Assembly (NCBI GenBank): GCA_907163375.1
Contig: CAJQUW010014804.1
Span: forward strand, 61,615 to 125,614
Reading direction: 5' to 3'
DNA from: Prostheceraeus crozeri
Lineage: Eukaryota > Platyhelminthes > Polycladida > Euryleptidae
DNA: 64,000 bases
Of this stretch, positions 44,027 through 55,864 are shown one piece after another (position 1 is the stretch's first letter; each line of letters opens with the position of its first letter). The translations under genes were made by a program, and so were the position numbers. The notes under the pieces are model-generated. The model was given only the letters and a program-made list of their open reading frames with translations. It did no database searches and was not told the DNA's origin.

Positions 44027-44031
44027 CCAAC

Positions 44032-45005
44032 TTCGCAAACGACTCTCTCTCTCTCATCACCCTGCCTACTCACACTCCTCTCCAACTCAGCATTCCTTGC
44101 TCTCAATACACTCATCTCCTTCATCAACTCCTCATGCTTCGACTCTGCCTCTCCCATTCTCCTCTCTGCAGCACTCGTCCTCTTCTCTCGCTCATCATTC
44201 TCGTTTTCCAACACTCGCACATTCTCCTTCAACTCTTTCACAACACGCCTCATACGGATATTCTCATCTGCCACCTCCTTACATTTCACCTCCTTCATTT
44301 TCAGCTCACTCAACTCACTCAACTCACTCAACGTTCTCTCATTCACCTTCTTCAAACTTTTGTACCGATCAACCAACAAAGCATGTGCCGCTTGCTGCGA
44401 CACATGCTTCTTTTCCATGTCCTCATCCCACCGCGCCGACTGCTTCCGTAACCCACCACCCTTCACTATTGGGGAAGATGAGCTCTGCGGGGGGTCGGTA
44501 ATGACAATATTTGACACCTCCGACGACGAAGGGCTCAACTTCCTCACACACTTCATCACTCGCTCCCTATCCAAATCCACATCATCCTCATCATCACTCT
44601 CAAAACTCTCTTCCGCCACTTGTCAGCCTTCAAACCGGCCACAGCATTCTCTACCTCATTCTCCACAGCATTCCCACTAGCATTCTCAACAACATTCCCA
44701 CTAGCATTCTCAACAACATTCTTGGCCACTTTCCCCAACATTCGCTCCTTCTCAGCACTCATCAACTCCACAATTCTCAAATCGGTCACCAACCCTCCTA
44801 TACACTCACCATGCCTCAAATAAAACTCGGCCTCCTGCCCAACAACCAACAGCACCCTGCACTTCACACAGGCAACCCTACTCAGGATAACCATGTGGTC
44901 GGCCCCTGCCTTCTTGATGTGGTCCTTGAGACCGTCTCGGCGGTTAATTCGGCCGCACGCAAACATTTTAATGTGAAATTTCTTATTTTTGTCGTTATTG
45001 ACCAT
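44032..45005 (-). pseudogene. Right-arm Polinton gene: zinc-binding start, acidic middle, coiled coil
   Basis: The 5' part (from the ATG at 45005) reads FACGRINRRDGLKDHIKKAG, then CVKC, then FYLRHGEC, a spacing that could fold around zinc. Later parts are acidic (SFESDDEDDVDLDRERV) and then a long coiled coil (RMRRVVKELKENVRVLENEN and following heptads). Repeated leucine/serine codons make a short run of CTCAA units on the plus strand. The family is not recognised. A splice acceptor (ATCTTACAG) sits just before the ATG. It is broken, with about two breaks including the BEL insertion in its 3' part. Confidence 0.5.
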
Positions 45006-45918
45006 GGTTAGCTGTAAGATAATGAAATTTGTATAAGTTTGGAATCATGTAGTATACAGCCTAAAGCATAACACTTAGTGAGGAATGATAGATTTGAGTG
45101 TAGTGAGTGGCACTCGATCCCGTCGACAGCCCGAAGGCCTTGTATTGATCACTAGGGAAGTGAGAGATCTTCCCCGATACCCGCTATTTACAGCTGAAGA
45201 CATCATTGTCACTGCCCCGAAGTGGTAACAGCAACGCCGAGTCAAAGGTAATGATCAGTAGCTGGGATCTAACCCCTCAAAGCTGCCTTAGACTGAGTTA
45301 AATTTCAAATCTGATAGCAGATTTGAACTCAGCATACTTGAAAACCTTAGTCTACATGTTAAAACTTTGAAAAAACTGAAAATTAAGAATTTTTAAAAAA
45401 ATTCAGCATTTTACTACTCATACTACTTTTAAAAAATTTTATCAGTAGTAAAGACACTATCAAACTCTATCACACAAACTTTGAAGTAAGAAGATAGCTT
45501 GCCTACTTCAAAAGATAGAGTCCTTTGAAACACCCGATATCGGGAGCTCAGAGCGACGACCGCTTACCTCGTCTTTCGATGAAGTGATCAGACTTACGTT
45601 GTCGGGGGCTTATATATGCTCGGAAGAAAACTTAAAATGGCTCTATCTTCGAAAGTATTCATTGTAGCGACATGCGGTTTGTCGCAAACGATTTGTCTCA
45701 TCATTTTCTATCATATGACACCTGAACCATTCTCATATGACCACGGGAAGTTGGAGCGTCAGCACATGTCCATGTAACATGCCACAAGTGAAAAAATTCC
45801 TAAGTGTGGGAGCTCCAGTATGGTGAAAATTTTGAAAAATTTAAAACTTCCGAATATCGACCTGGGACCTTTATCAAAACATTTTTCATCAAATTTCACT
45901 GACCCCCCTCGTTCGGAG
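45006..45918 (-). promoter_or_regulatory. Right-end promoter and leader region
   Basis: TTATATAT at 45610-45617 can serve as a TATA box leftward. Good donors follow on the minus strand (GTAAGT at 45596; GTAAGC at 45566) and an acceptor ends at 45012 just before the 45005 ATG, so a spliced leader of about 0.55-0.6 kb is plausible. Rightward from the same TATA box there is a 46-residue frame at 45637-45777 (begins MALSSKVFIV) that I cannot confirm. At about 45787-45905 there is a diverged copy of a terminal-repeat segment in opposite orientation to the adjacent repeat. Confidence 0.45.
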
Positions 45919-46536
45919 AAATTTGATGAAACAAGCTTTGGTCAGGGTCCCAGGTCGAAATGCCACACTTTGGAAAATTTTCAAAATTTTGTCCATACAA
46001 AGTCACTCTGACACTTAGGATTTTTTCAGGTGAGCTCCGACCTAAAATCTTGTAACAGCTCTAACTTTTGAACGGCTGGTCCGATTGACTCGCAACAAAG
46101 AATGTCATCGAGCAGTTTTTTCTCCTCTTTCAAACGAGTAGCTGTAAGACAAAATCCGTCCACTAGAACCAAAGTTAGAAGATCGCTGTCGGGGGGGGGG
46201 TCAGTGAAATTTGATGAAAAATGTTTTGGTAAGGGTCCCAGGTCGAAATGACACACTTTGGAAAATTTTCAAAATTTTACCCATACAAAGCCACTCTGAC
46301 ACTTAGGATTTTTTCAGGTGAGCTACGACATTCCACCCTCCCAACCTGGCCGGCACACCACGCCAACCTGGAGAGCGCAGCACAAACCACCTCGCGCTAC
46401 GTCGGCCGGCCAGAGGGGGGGGCAGACATGAAGCTACACGACGGCACACCACGACCGACTCGACTGACAGGAGGGGGGGGACGTCAGCGACGGCGGCCAT
46501 CTTGCGCGGTCCAGTGGTGGAGTTTTACTTACTACT
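45919..46536 (-). repeat. Polinton right terminal inverted repeat
   Basis: Reverse complement of 19101-19784, about 98-99% alike outside G/C runs, with one copy of the C-rich block that is doubled on the left. Ends ACTACT, followed by GGCCTA. Confidence 0.92.
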
Positions 46537-46680
46537 GGCCTATTTCACATCTCCCAATGTCGTCACAATTCCTTATCTAAACCTACAGCAATACCCGGTG
46601 CGAATTTAAAAAATGCAAATAGCACATCAGTGAAAATTCGGCGGGCATTCATTAAATACTACTTATAACACACTATGACA
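46537..46680 (+). repeat. Right half of the dispersed repeat interrupted by the Polinton
   Basis: Begins with the GGCCTA duplication and continues with sequence resembling the 3' part of the copy at 58090-58310 (…CGGCGGGCATTCATTAAATACT… versus …CGGCAGGTATTCATTTAATACT…). Confidence 0.6.
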
Positions 46681-49565
46681 TGTCGTCTAAGATGGTGCTC
46701 CTGTAACAATTGATGAAGGCAGGCTGCTATTTGATAAAAGCCATATTTATTGATTGCTACAGACGCACTAACGCAGACGACATGTCAGCTCTGTCAAAAG
46801 TGCAGTAATTGTAACTGAATTTACCCAATTATTATAATTAATGACTATAATCAATTGCATATTTAGCCATGTAATTGAAAAGTAATTGCAATAACTTTGC
46901 AGTCGGCACTGTTCAATATTCATTGAACATGCAATACAATTACCTCATTTTCCTCGTCGAAAATGCGCTACAGCAACTGCTAATAATGTGACATTAAGTT
47001 ATATTATACTTAGATATGTGTACCAGCGGTGCACCTACCACCAACTTTTTTGAAGGAATTTAAGACGAGCTTATTGTCAAAATCTAAATTAAGAGTCGGC
47101 AGTTATCTGAAGTAATTGCAAAGTACTTGAAATGTAATTGGAGAAAAAAAACGGAGTAATTTGTAATTGAAATCAATTAATTCCCAGATTAATTGACATA
47201 AGTGTGGTTAAAGGGATATTTATTGAATTATGGGCCTATGCCCGCCGAATACTTGTTACACAGCTCCTAACAGCCTTTGATATTGTGTAAGACTAAATAT
47301 CACCATTTGATTTTCAAAATCATCCTCCCGAGCGAAAATCCTGGTGGCTACGCGCCTGCATGAAGTGCTAAGGGAAGTAGTCTAACAGCCCCTCTTCATT
47401 GTTTGCGTGCAGTTGGACAATTTTAAAGTGCTTGCTTTCTATGGCTATCATGATTATGGACATAGACCTAGATTGATGGACAGAAAATTTAAGTTAGTAG
47501 GAAAATAAATGCAGTGCTGAACGAAGTTCGAGAGATATGATGCACCAATCAATTTCTGCGTAAATAAACGAGTTTCATGCGAGTAGAATGTCCCACTAAA
47601 AAACCATCAACACCACTGCTGAAATTGAAAAAGTGATCGCTTATACAGTTCGATTTTATATTTAGAATTTCACGTATGAAGATGGAATTCTGCGATGTGA
47701 AGTAGTCTTGTCTAACAATGTTTAGCCCACGAAATTTCATGCGCCACATGAACTGACAGATATAACTGTCAACCATGACACTGTGAGTGCACATTCATGC
47801 TTGCTGGTCATTTTGAAAGTCTGCCAAGGTGACTCGACTGTCTACGTATACCCACCTGCCGCGGGACTGATTGAAAAATTTGAATTTCAATTGACTCCGC
47901 AGTCTAGACTCTATAAAGTGTGTCTAACTCAAATTACTTTGTCACACTTCAGTACAATCTCTGTAGGTAGCCTTTTTTTAACGTGAGTGGGAGTTATATC
48001 TCAAATCTAAAATTTTTTGCATTAATGGCGATGCTTTTCTTTTTATGCAAAATATCATCTTTCAATGATAATTTATTAGATATCATTTGTGGATATTCGG
48101 TTTTCATACAGGCAAAATTCTCGAAGTGGTATTTTATAGCAATTTTTCACAAAACAAATGAAGCAGGGCCTACATATTCTCTGCTATATTCTTTATAAAA
48201 TGAGGTGTACTTGTCTGCACTGTGCAGCTAAAAAATATCGCTTGGCAGAATAAAGACTTCCTTAATTGTCTGAAAAAATATAATTTCTCTTGCAAGCAGA
48301 TGGGGAATTGCATGGTTGCTTAGTTTAGCAACACCGGGTAGGACCTAACTGACATAAATAATCATTAGTCCCTATTTTTGATTATTGCTTCTTCAAATTG
48401 TTCGACTTAAAAGAAAAATGCGAATGATTATGAAACATTTATTCAATACCATGTTCTCAAACAAAAGCAGGGAAAGTAGAACGAATGCGCCATTGATGTT
48501 AAAATTCCATCAACTCCACAAGCCCTAAATGTAAAACGAGAATAGACTTTGATATTTAGATAGAGAAATGAGTCATTTCGTTTGATAAACGGACTTAGTT
48601 GATTACATAACACTCAACAAATGCCAGAATTATCAGTGGACGATTTTAGCACAATTGATAGAGAGTTATTCCTTTGTGTTCGAATTGAAGTGTGTCTCAA
48701 AGAGTTCCTTTTGCTTGAATAATCTTACTGTGTGCCATAATCTGGATATCATTTGTCTTGGAAAGAAAATTTGTCATTGAAAGAAAATGCTGAATCGAAT
48801 ACAATTTGTTTGAGAAAATCTTTTACGCATACTATTCATTAACCACGGTGAAGATTTGAGAAAGGACATTTGACAACAACTAATAATGGTGCGATGCTGA
48901 TTGATTGACAGCTGATAATCAATTGATAATTGTACTTTCCGTATATGGAAGTTGGATATAAGTTTCAAATTCTATGCCTCTGTGATTGATTTTATTTTTC
49001 ATGCATATATGGTTAAGAACAACCGGTTTCATTTAACTTACAAAGTATGAAAATATGCTGATACAATGTCAGGTAAAGTTGAATTTGAATTTCAAACTAG
49101 AAACCTCAGTGATAGCTTACTTTTTTGCAAAATTTATATAAAATGGTTCCAATAACCTTAGAAAAGATAGAATTTGATTTATACAATGACAGATGTGTAA
49201 ATTAGCGCTTATTTCACCTCTACCTTCCATATATGGAAGTTGAATTTCGAAAAATCGATTTTTCTCGAAAAGCCCTCAATAGAATATTTTTAAAATTACA
49301 TAATTTTCAACAGGATGTAAAACTGTCCCTAAAACCGTTGACAAAAGTTGTGTGCAATTTTTTGAGGGTTCAACCTTGTTCGGGGACACCGTGATGTGGC
49401 TACTTGATAAATGTGTGATTTCTGCATCAGCATAATTAGACGCGAATTCAAATAAGTTTCCTTCAGACTCATGGACTCCACGATGTATGGTTAAAAGACA
49501 TGAACAGCTAGAATGAATTGAATGGTTACTCATTGAACAACTAACTTACAATAACTTTGAATATA
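46681..49565. other. No gene seen
   Basis: AT-rich. The only item of note is CAGGCGCGTAGCCACC on the minus strand ending at about 47361, which looks like a solo end of a DNA transposon. No partner end was found with confidence. Confidence 0.35.
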
Positions 49566-49800
49566 TAGTTGCATCCTCATTTGAAAAACGAGGGTATACT
49601 TGAATGGTCACAATTTCATCCAATATCATTGTTATTTAGGATCAGTAGGTGTAGTTCACATCTCTCAACAGCAACACAAATCTCTATTTCATGTGCAGCC
49701 ATACTCGGATTAAATTTGAGGCACCACTGTGGCACACTAAGTTGGTGTCCTTGGGCATTCATTAAATTCTTCTTTCGACAGCAGCAGTTAGTAGTAATTT
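49566..49800 (+). repeat. Copy of the dispersed repeat (copy B)
   Basis: Shares order and spacing of short blocks with the copy at 58090-58310: GTTGCATCCTC / GAGCTGCATCCTC, ATTTCATCCAATATCA in both, CATCTCTCAACA / CACTTCTCAACA, GGCATTCATTAAAT / GGTATTCATTTAAT. More diverged than copy C. Confidence 0.6.
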
Positions 49801-51462
49801 TGGCACCGGCAGTCAAAAGTGGCATTGAGTGGCATAGAGAAAGTATATTAGGTAGAGTAGCAACTCAGCAGTAGTTAAATCCCCAATGTGCATTGCTACG
49901 ATTTTAGTAAATGAACTCGAGTTGAGACCTAGTACCATCTGGGAGATATGTAAATTTTACAGTTTTGGAAAAATTAGCATGACTGATCATATGACAGCAA
50001 TACAGAAGAAAAAAATAGTATTTTACAAATTGGAGGGGTTACATCCTATAAATTAGCTTCTATGGAAGTGACTAATAGTCTAATGCTCAGCTACATTAAT
50101 AAAAGCATTTTCCTAGGAGTGATCATGTCACAAAACTCCAATGAAAGATAAAAATATCATAATCAAAGACGATGATCATAATTAATTTTGAAGTTGCAAA
50201 TGGGTCCACAATACTATTCGGATTCAGATAAGAGATGAAACTTAAATTCAGTGAATCATGAAATCATATGCCTATGAAAATTGAATTGATCCACATTCTA
50301 ACTACTTTTAAGAGTGTTATCATTCTAACCATTTACCACAGTGACTTTTTAGCATAGAATTCAGTCTGCTAGTTAACAATTTGGACAAGAGTCTTAACTT
50401 AACAATTCCATTTAGCCTGGTGACGGTACTAAAACTAGATTTGCTAAGTTGGCAAACTTGAAAGTTGAGTCAAGAAGCAGAAGATCTCAAATTTTTGCAT
50501 GAAGACTTGCATTATAATGCGGCCCATGGATTTCCTTAATGATCAGCTCAATTCCCGTTTTATTAGGATGTTTGTTAGTAAATTTCCATTCTTTCTAATT
50601 TCTAATCATACTACTTGTATATTAAGATCTGAAGTACTAAATCGCTAGTATATAAAGAAAGGAATAATTTGCACACATTTAGCTTCCTAAAAATTGATCA
50701 AGCATTTTTTTGGACAACAGGAGCATAACCTACGCAAAAACTGAATCTTTTGAGATAAAGAATTTTCACTGGATGCTGACATTCTGGATGCTTTGAGTCG
50801 ACACTCTACCTGCAATGTACTTACTCTATGTTGAGTGGTTTGCAGATTGTAGTGGTTCAGGAAAAAAAGGAGGGTGCGAATTTGCCACTCTGATCTTATT
50901 CATTACATACTTAGAAGATCAGCTGACAACTGAAAAGGCTGCAATTTAATTCAAAATTCAAGGGCAAAATATCATACTTTGTCAATGAGTGGCTTCGAGG
51001 TTGAGATCAAAATATTGGTACATTTTAACACATCTGATTGTGTGTGATAGAGGGGGAATGAGGTAATAAGGTGTCCACAAGGTTGGACAAGGTAAATGAT
51101 GCAAAACTTGGGTTTTCTATTACTACTGAATATATACAGATCAAGTTACAAAAATTGATGTTTTGATTAGAATCTTAGGAGAGCTACATGATAAGAGCAT
51201 AAAGTTCTGATATTTTATCAAATTTCCACTGGATTCAGAGAATATTTCAAAAATGAAGTACTTGTCGCAATGAAAAAATTGCCGCATATTGAAAGTTCAT
51301 ACATATTGTATCTACTGTAAGCTTACATGTATTTTGTTGCATTTGTGCATATTGAATTTTCATACATTCCGTATATTTTATATCTTCGCACCCTTAGCTT
51401 TCTGCGAAAGCCGACATCTATCCAAAAATAAATTCATTCCAATTTCGTATTCTAAATATATA
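49801..51462. other. No gene seen
   Basis: AT-rich sequence without a supported frame, RNA gene or repeat. Confidence 0.35.
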
Positions 51463-52912
51463 CTCAGTGACAAAAAGAATGAAACATGTCCTGATATGAA
51501 TACTTATGACTTAAACTTGGTTGTACTGTACGTTTGTTTGTTGTTTGTAAAAGGAGAATTCGAATGCTTTACTCAAAAACATTTAATTTGATACTCATGA
51601 TTTTATCAACTTAAGTTAGAAACGGGTGTGACCACCGCGAGCATCCAAACAGGCATCGATGCGTGAGGGCATAGATGAGCACAGTCGCTGGATGAATGAG
51701 AGGTCTAAGAGGTTCCCCTGCTCGATCAGTCTGTCGGCCAACATCTTCAAAGACACTGGTGGGTGGTTGTACCTCTCCCTCACTCTGCAACCAAGTTCAT
51801 CCTAGCAGTACTCGATGGGGGAGAGGTCGGGAGAACGTGAGGGCCATTCCAAGGTTGGGATTCCACTGCTTGCTATCCTGTTAGAGACCACTGAAGCGCG
51901 ATGGGGCCTTGCGTTGTCATCCTGAAAAATCAATTGATTCGATGTCACTGCTGGAACCACGACCGGTGTCACGATCTCGTCGGCATATCGCTGTCCTGTC
52001 AATGTTCCTTTCACTACGATTGCTGGTGTTTTTCCATTGTGCCAGATACCGGCCCAAACCATGACACTACCGCCGCCGTACCGGTCGTGTTCTTTGACGC
52101 AACATGGAGCAAATCGTTCACTTGGCAAGCGATGAACACGGATCCGACCATCGTTGAAATCGAGAGTAAACCTCGATTCATCAGTCCAGAGCACACGTTC
52201 CCACTGACTGTCACTCCACGACTGATGACCTTGACACCACGTCACTCGTCTCCTTCGATGTTCCAGGCTCAGCGGAATTCTCACAGCGGGTCGTCGAGAC
52301 TGTATACCAGCTTCTCGCAATCTTCGATATGCAGTTCGAACGCTACAGGCAACCTTCCCAGCAACCTTCCAGTACACAATTAGCTTCGGGACGGACACAA
52401 ATCTGTTTCTTTTAGCAGCTAAAACTAAGCGTGCATCTGTCCGCTTGGATGATACCCTTGGTCTTCCTGATCCGTTCTTCTTTTCCACATTTCCTTCTGC
52501 TTTCCAACGACACTTGAAATTTTCAATTCTTTCGCAACAGTTGTAGAACTTTGCCCACAACGCATCATCCCAATTGCCATTCCTCTGGTAAAGTTATCGT
52601 GCGCCATTTCATAAGTCAAATCTGGTCAGCAGTAGGTGGTGATTCTGTTCAACTTCTAGCTGTTACTGTGATCAATATCAAATTTTGAAATTTGATGGTC
52701 CTATATCATTTCCCTTATCATATGGAGTTCAATGGTGATACCATAGAAATTAACAATACCATAGATTAACAATAGAATTAACCATAGAATTAACAATATC
52801 CATTTCTATGGGTGATACATAGAAAGCGAGATATCATCTCAAACCATAGAAAAAATGAAACAAACTTCCATTCAAGTCAATGATAGTTGGTTTCATTATT
52901 TATGTCAGTGAG
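51463..52912 (-). mobile_element. Tc1/mariner-type DNA transposon, degraded
   Basis: 1450 bp, flanked by TA on each side. The ends are inverted: CTCAGTGACAAAAAGAATGA on the left and, reversed, CTCACTGACATAAATAATGA on the right. The transposase lies between on the minus strand. Confidence 0.85.
51616..52607 (-). pseudogene. Tc1-like transposase
   Basis: A cut-and-paste transposase of about 330 codons. The N-terminus starts MAHDNFTRGMAIGMMRCGQS (helix-turn-helix), then NGSGRPRVSSKRTDARLV, then the catalytic triad: WTDESRFTL, FQDDNARPHRA and WPSRSPDLSPIEYC. After this a TAG stands where the family has a tryptophan codon (…IEYC-stop-DELGCRVRERY), and the frame then reads on to RIDACLDARGGHTRF and a stop at 51616. 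A frameshift also separates the first 30 or so residues (52607 to about 52510) from the rest. Dead copy; the missing tryptophan codon and the shift are the only clear lesions, so it is not very old. Confidence 0.9.
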
Positions 52913-55070
52913 TATATATGTTTAACCATGCACTTGCTGCGCAGCTATAATGTTTATAAAGTTTGTTTATATTTCTGAATGATAAAATAAAAACAATTGC
53001 TTTGCTATGAACAATGTGTAACTCAATCGTAAATAAATCAAAGATCTTCAATTAGTCAGTATATTAATGTATGCTAAATTAAAAGAAAACTTTATGACAT
53101 AATGATTTGTGATCATTGATTTGATTTGTGTATTTCTTTATTTTTTTGTAATACATATACTTAGGCTGCTAATTACAATTATTGCAATGATAAATCGTTT
53201 CCCACTAATACCACACTTCTCATGGGCCCAATAGGAATTTTGGCCTATAGAAGAATCTGTATGTCAGCACAAAATACAAAGAATGCACTTCGTTTATTTG
53301 ATTTCATTCATTTATTTAAACTTGGGCTTGGGTTTTGACCCCAAGTTTTTGCCCAACCTTGGTGTCCACAACTGTTATAAATATACTTATTAATAAATAA
53401 ATTACAACATACAGGCCAGACTTTTGATTTCAGGTTTACATTCCATGTAATAGTTGTGATGCTAATTAACCCACAAAAACGCAAGCTGTTTTCGAAAATT
53501 AAAGGTTTAATTCAAGACATTTTTAAACGCAACTCACAGGTGTTCTATGCATCATATGAGGTTGGAAGTGATTTCATTAGAGGTTTTAGCCTTTATGGGG
53601 TCAGCGCTGCTCACAATGTTGATTCAAAAGCCTCTGGTCAAAATGCTTGTTTAAGCGAGCGTTGTGCTTAAATGGATTTTGAAATATAGTTTTTATCACT
53701 GAACCGTAGACCGCACAATGCATTCAATTGACTTCATTTTGTTATTCAATCTCCTTCACAGAAGTAAGAAATGTGAATTATGAATAAGATTGCCGCAAGC
53801 ATTATGTGACCTTTCATTATCCTTGGGAATTTTTGGCTAAGATATTGAAATAAAAACTATGTACATGCCCAACGCTTCATGTATTCACGCTTCTTCACGG
53901 TCCAAAAAAGCAGAAACAGTCAATAAGAGCAGTGACTGCTTGATTGACTGATCACTTGAAAAATGTGCAATACCTCATTTTCGTGTAATGAGGCTAATTG
54001 ACCTCGCCACAGTTGACGATAGAAACCAGCTTCGATGAAGGCCTCAGTCAATGGCGATATGCTCAGTCGCTCCTTAGCATCATAACTTTTCGCATGACCG
54101 CCGAAGTCAGAGATACTTCTACCGTACAAAAGAGATAATGTCCACCAAGGCTCCATGGGATATGCGTAGTTTCAGGACTTATGAAACCCTTCGCTGGAAG
54201 TGAATGCAACAATCCCCAACATTGTCACCGACAGCAATTTCACTTCTTTATTACCTGCCAGAAAACTCAACGAAGATCAGACGACTTAAAACTATGTACC
54301 ATGTATGAAAAAGCAAGCGCAAACTTCGGACTTTTTCGTACTCATTGAATTTACTTTCAATAAATTCACTGCGCTCGTGTCATCGAATGTTTCACGACGA
54401 AACAGGAATGTACTACAACTTTCATCAGGAAAACATACAAGTGCCGTTGATGAATCTGCAAGTTGTAAACCGCCAATTAGCCTTGAATACAATAAATTGA
54501 AAGGATGAACGCATACTACTGATCAGATGCTGCGATGCTATAACACACGAAGTGGCACACATCGCTGGTGCCCTGGCTTTTTTGAAATGTAGGCTACGTG
54601 ATATTGCGGCTCTGATGTCTTCATCCTTTGGACATTCCGAGCAAACCAACGTCATCCAGATTTTATTTCACTCATAATCTTGCAATTAATTGCTAATTTC
54701 CAACGTCAAAGAGCAATTGTGTCTAAGGCCTTAGCCATACTGGGATCTTTTCCAAGCGCTTCCCTGCAAAGTTAAAGCATTATTTGTTCTGTTTTTTCCT
54801 ATGGAACAGATGGACATTCTGTACATACCGATTAGCTTACATGTACATCGATGGAATCTTGTAAGTTGAAGTTGTTGCATGCTGAAGTTGAATCAGGAAA
54901 CAGAGCTCACGTATCCAGGTACTGATCCAACTAGATGCACTAACTCGATTTTTGGGTGTATCATTTTTATTTCAATTATGGGCCCCAAGACCCTCTGCAG
55001 TCTCTAGTAAATGCCTATCACACAGTTTACAACGATATAAAATTGCTTTTTAACTATGAAGTATGACCAT
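52913..55070. other. No gene seen
   Basis: AT-rich, with no frame, RNA gene or repeat that I can support. Confidence 0.35.
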
Positions 55071-55864
55071 TAGTCCGGGAGCTAGCGGGAAGTTGTGCAG
55101 GGAACGAGGTAGTACATAAAACTTTCACATAGCATAGTACACCTCTAACCTACTGCAAAACTTCGCGTCTGCCGGATCAGATCACTTGCTTTTCAGAAAT
55201 AGAGAGGATAACAAAATCCTATGTATTTCCAGTGGTAAAATTGTGGCATTTAAGGTGTTGACTCCATTTTTTCGAATTTTTGCTCATAAAAGTTACACAA
55301 ATTGGTATTTTGTTGAACTGGTTATTATAGAAATCATCTACAGATCATGATCTTTCAAATGAGTTATCATTCAGTGACAGAGGATGAAGTAAAGTGTACA
55401 AACAGACATTTTTCGTTGGTGTAACTGCAAATTTTAACATAGAAATTTCAGGAAAATTGTTGATATACTTTAACGAAAAGTGTGTGAAATTTCTATGTTA
55501 AAATATGTAGTTACACCAACGAAAAATGTCTGTTTGTACACTTTACTTCATCCTCTGTCACTGAATGATAACTCATTTGAAAGATCATGATCTGTAGATG
55601 ATTTCTATAACAACCAGTTCAACAAAATACCAATTTGTGTAACTTTTATGAGCAAAAATTCGAAAAAATGGAGTCAACACCTTAAATGTCACAATTTTAC
55701 CATTGGAAATACATAGGATTTTGTTATCCTCTCTATTTCTGAAAAGCAAATGATCTGATCCGGCAGACGCGAAGTTTTGCAGTAGGTTAGAGGTGTACTA
55801 TGCTATGTGAAAGTTTTATGTACTACCTCGTTCCCTGCACAACTTCACGCTAGCTCCCGGACTA
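55071..55864. repeat. Large near-perfect palindrome (foldback element), 794 bp
   Basis: Arms of about 380 bp (55071-55450 and about 55485-55864) are reverse complements with only a few mismatches, around a centre of about 35 bases. The ends are TAGTCCGGGAGCTAGCG and its inverse. Just outside lie CAT on both sides; TA at the arm tips is another possible target duplication. No coding frame inside. It looks like a non-autonomous foldback transposon. Confidence 0.92.

Larger units (their letters stand above)
19101..46536. mobile_element. Polinton/Maverick (virus-like DNA element), full length with a nested BEL insertion
   Basis: A 27.4-kb insertion, about 22 kb once the nested BEL copy is discounted. 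Evidence for the limits: GGCCTA at 19095-19100 and again at 46537-46542 (the 6-bp duplication typical of Polintons), AGTAGT/ACTACT ends, and long terminal inverted repeats. Gene content is diagnostic: protein-primed type DNA polymerase B, retroviral-like integrase with chromodomain, HerA/FtsK-type packaging ATPase, adenain-like protease and capsid protein. As a fossil it is broken, with roughly five or six breaks over several genes, while other genes remain open. Terminal repeats about 98-99% alike suggest a geologically recent insertion. Confidence 0.97.

Noticed and set aside
44008-45011. Long plus-strand frames rich in serine, histidine and leucine
   Set aside because: They are the antisense of the coiled-coil gene on the minus strand; low-complexity codons keep several frames open.
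47022-47361. Possible 340-bp MITE with CAGCGGTGCACC and CAGGCGCGTAGCC ends
   Set aside because: The two ends match too poorly and no target duplication is present.
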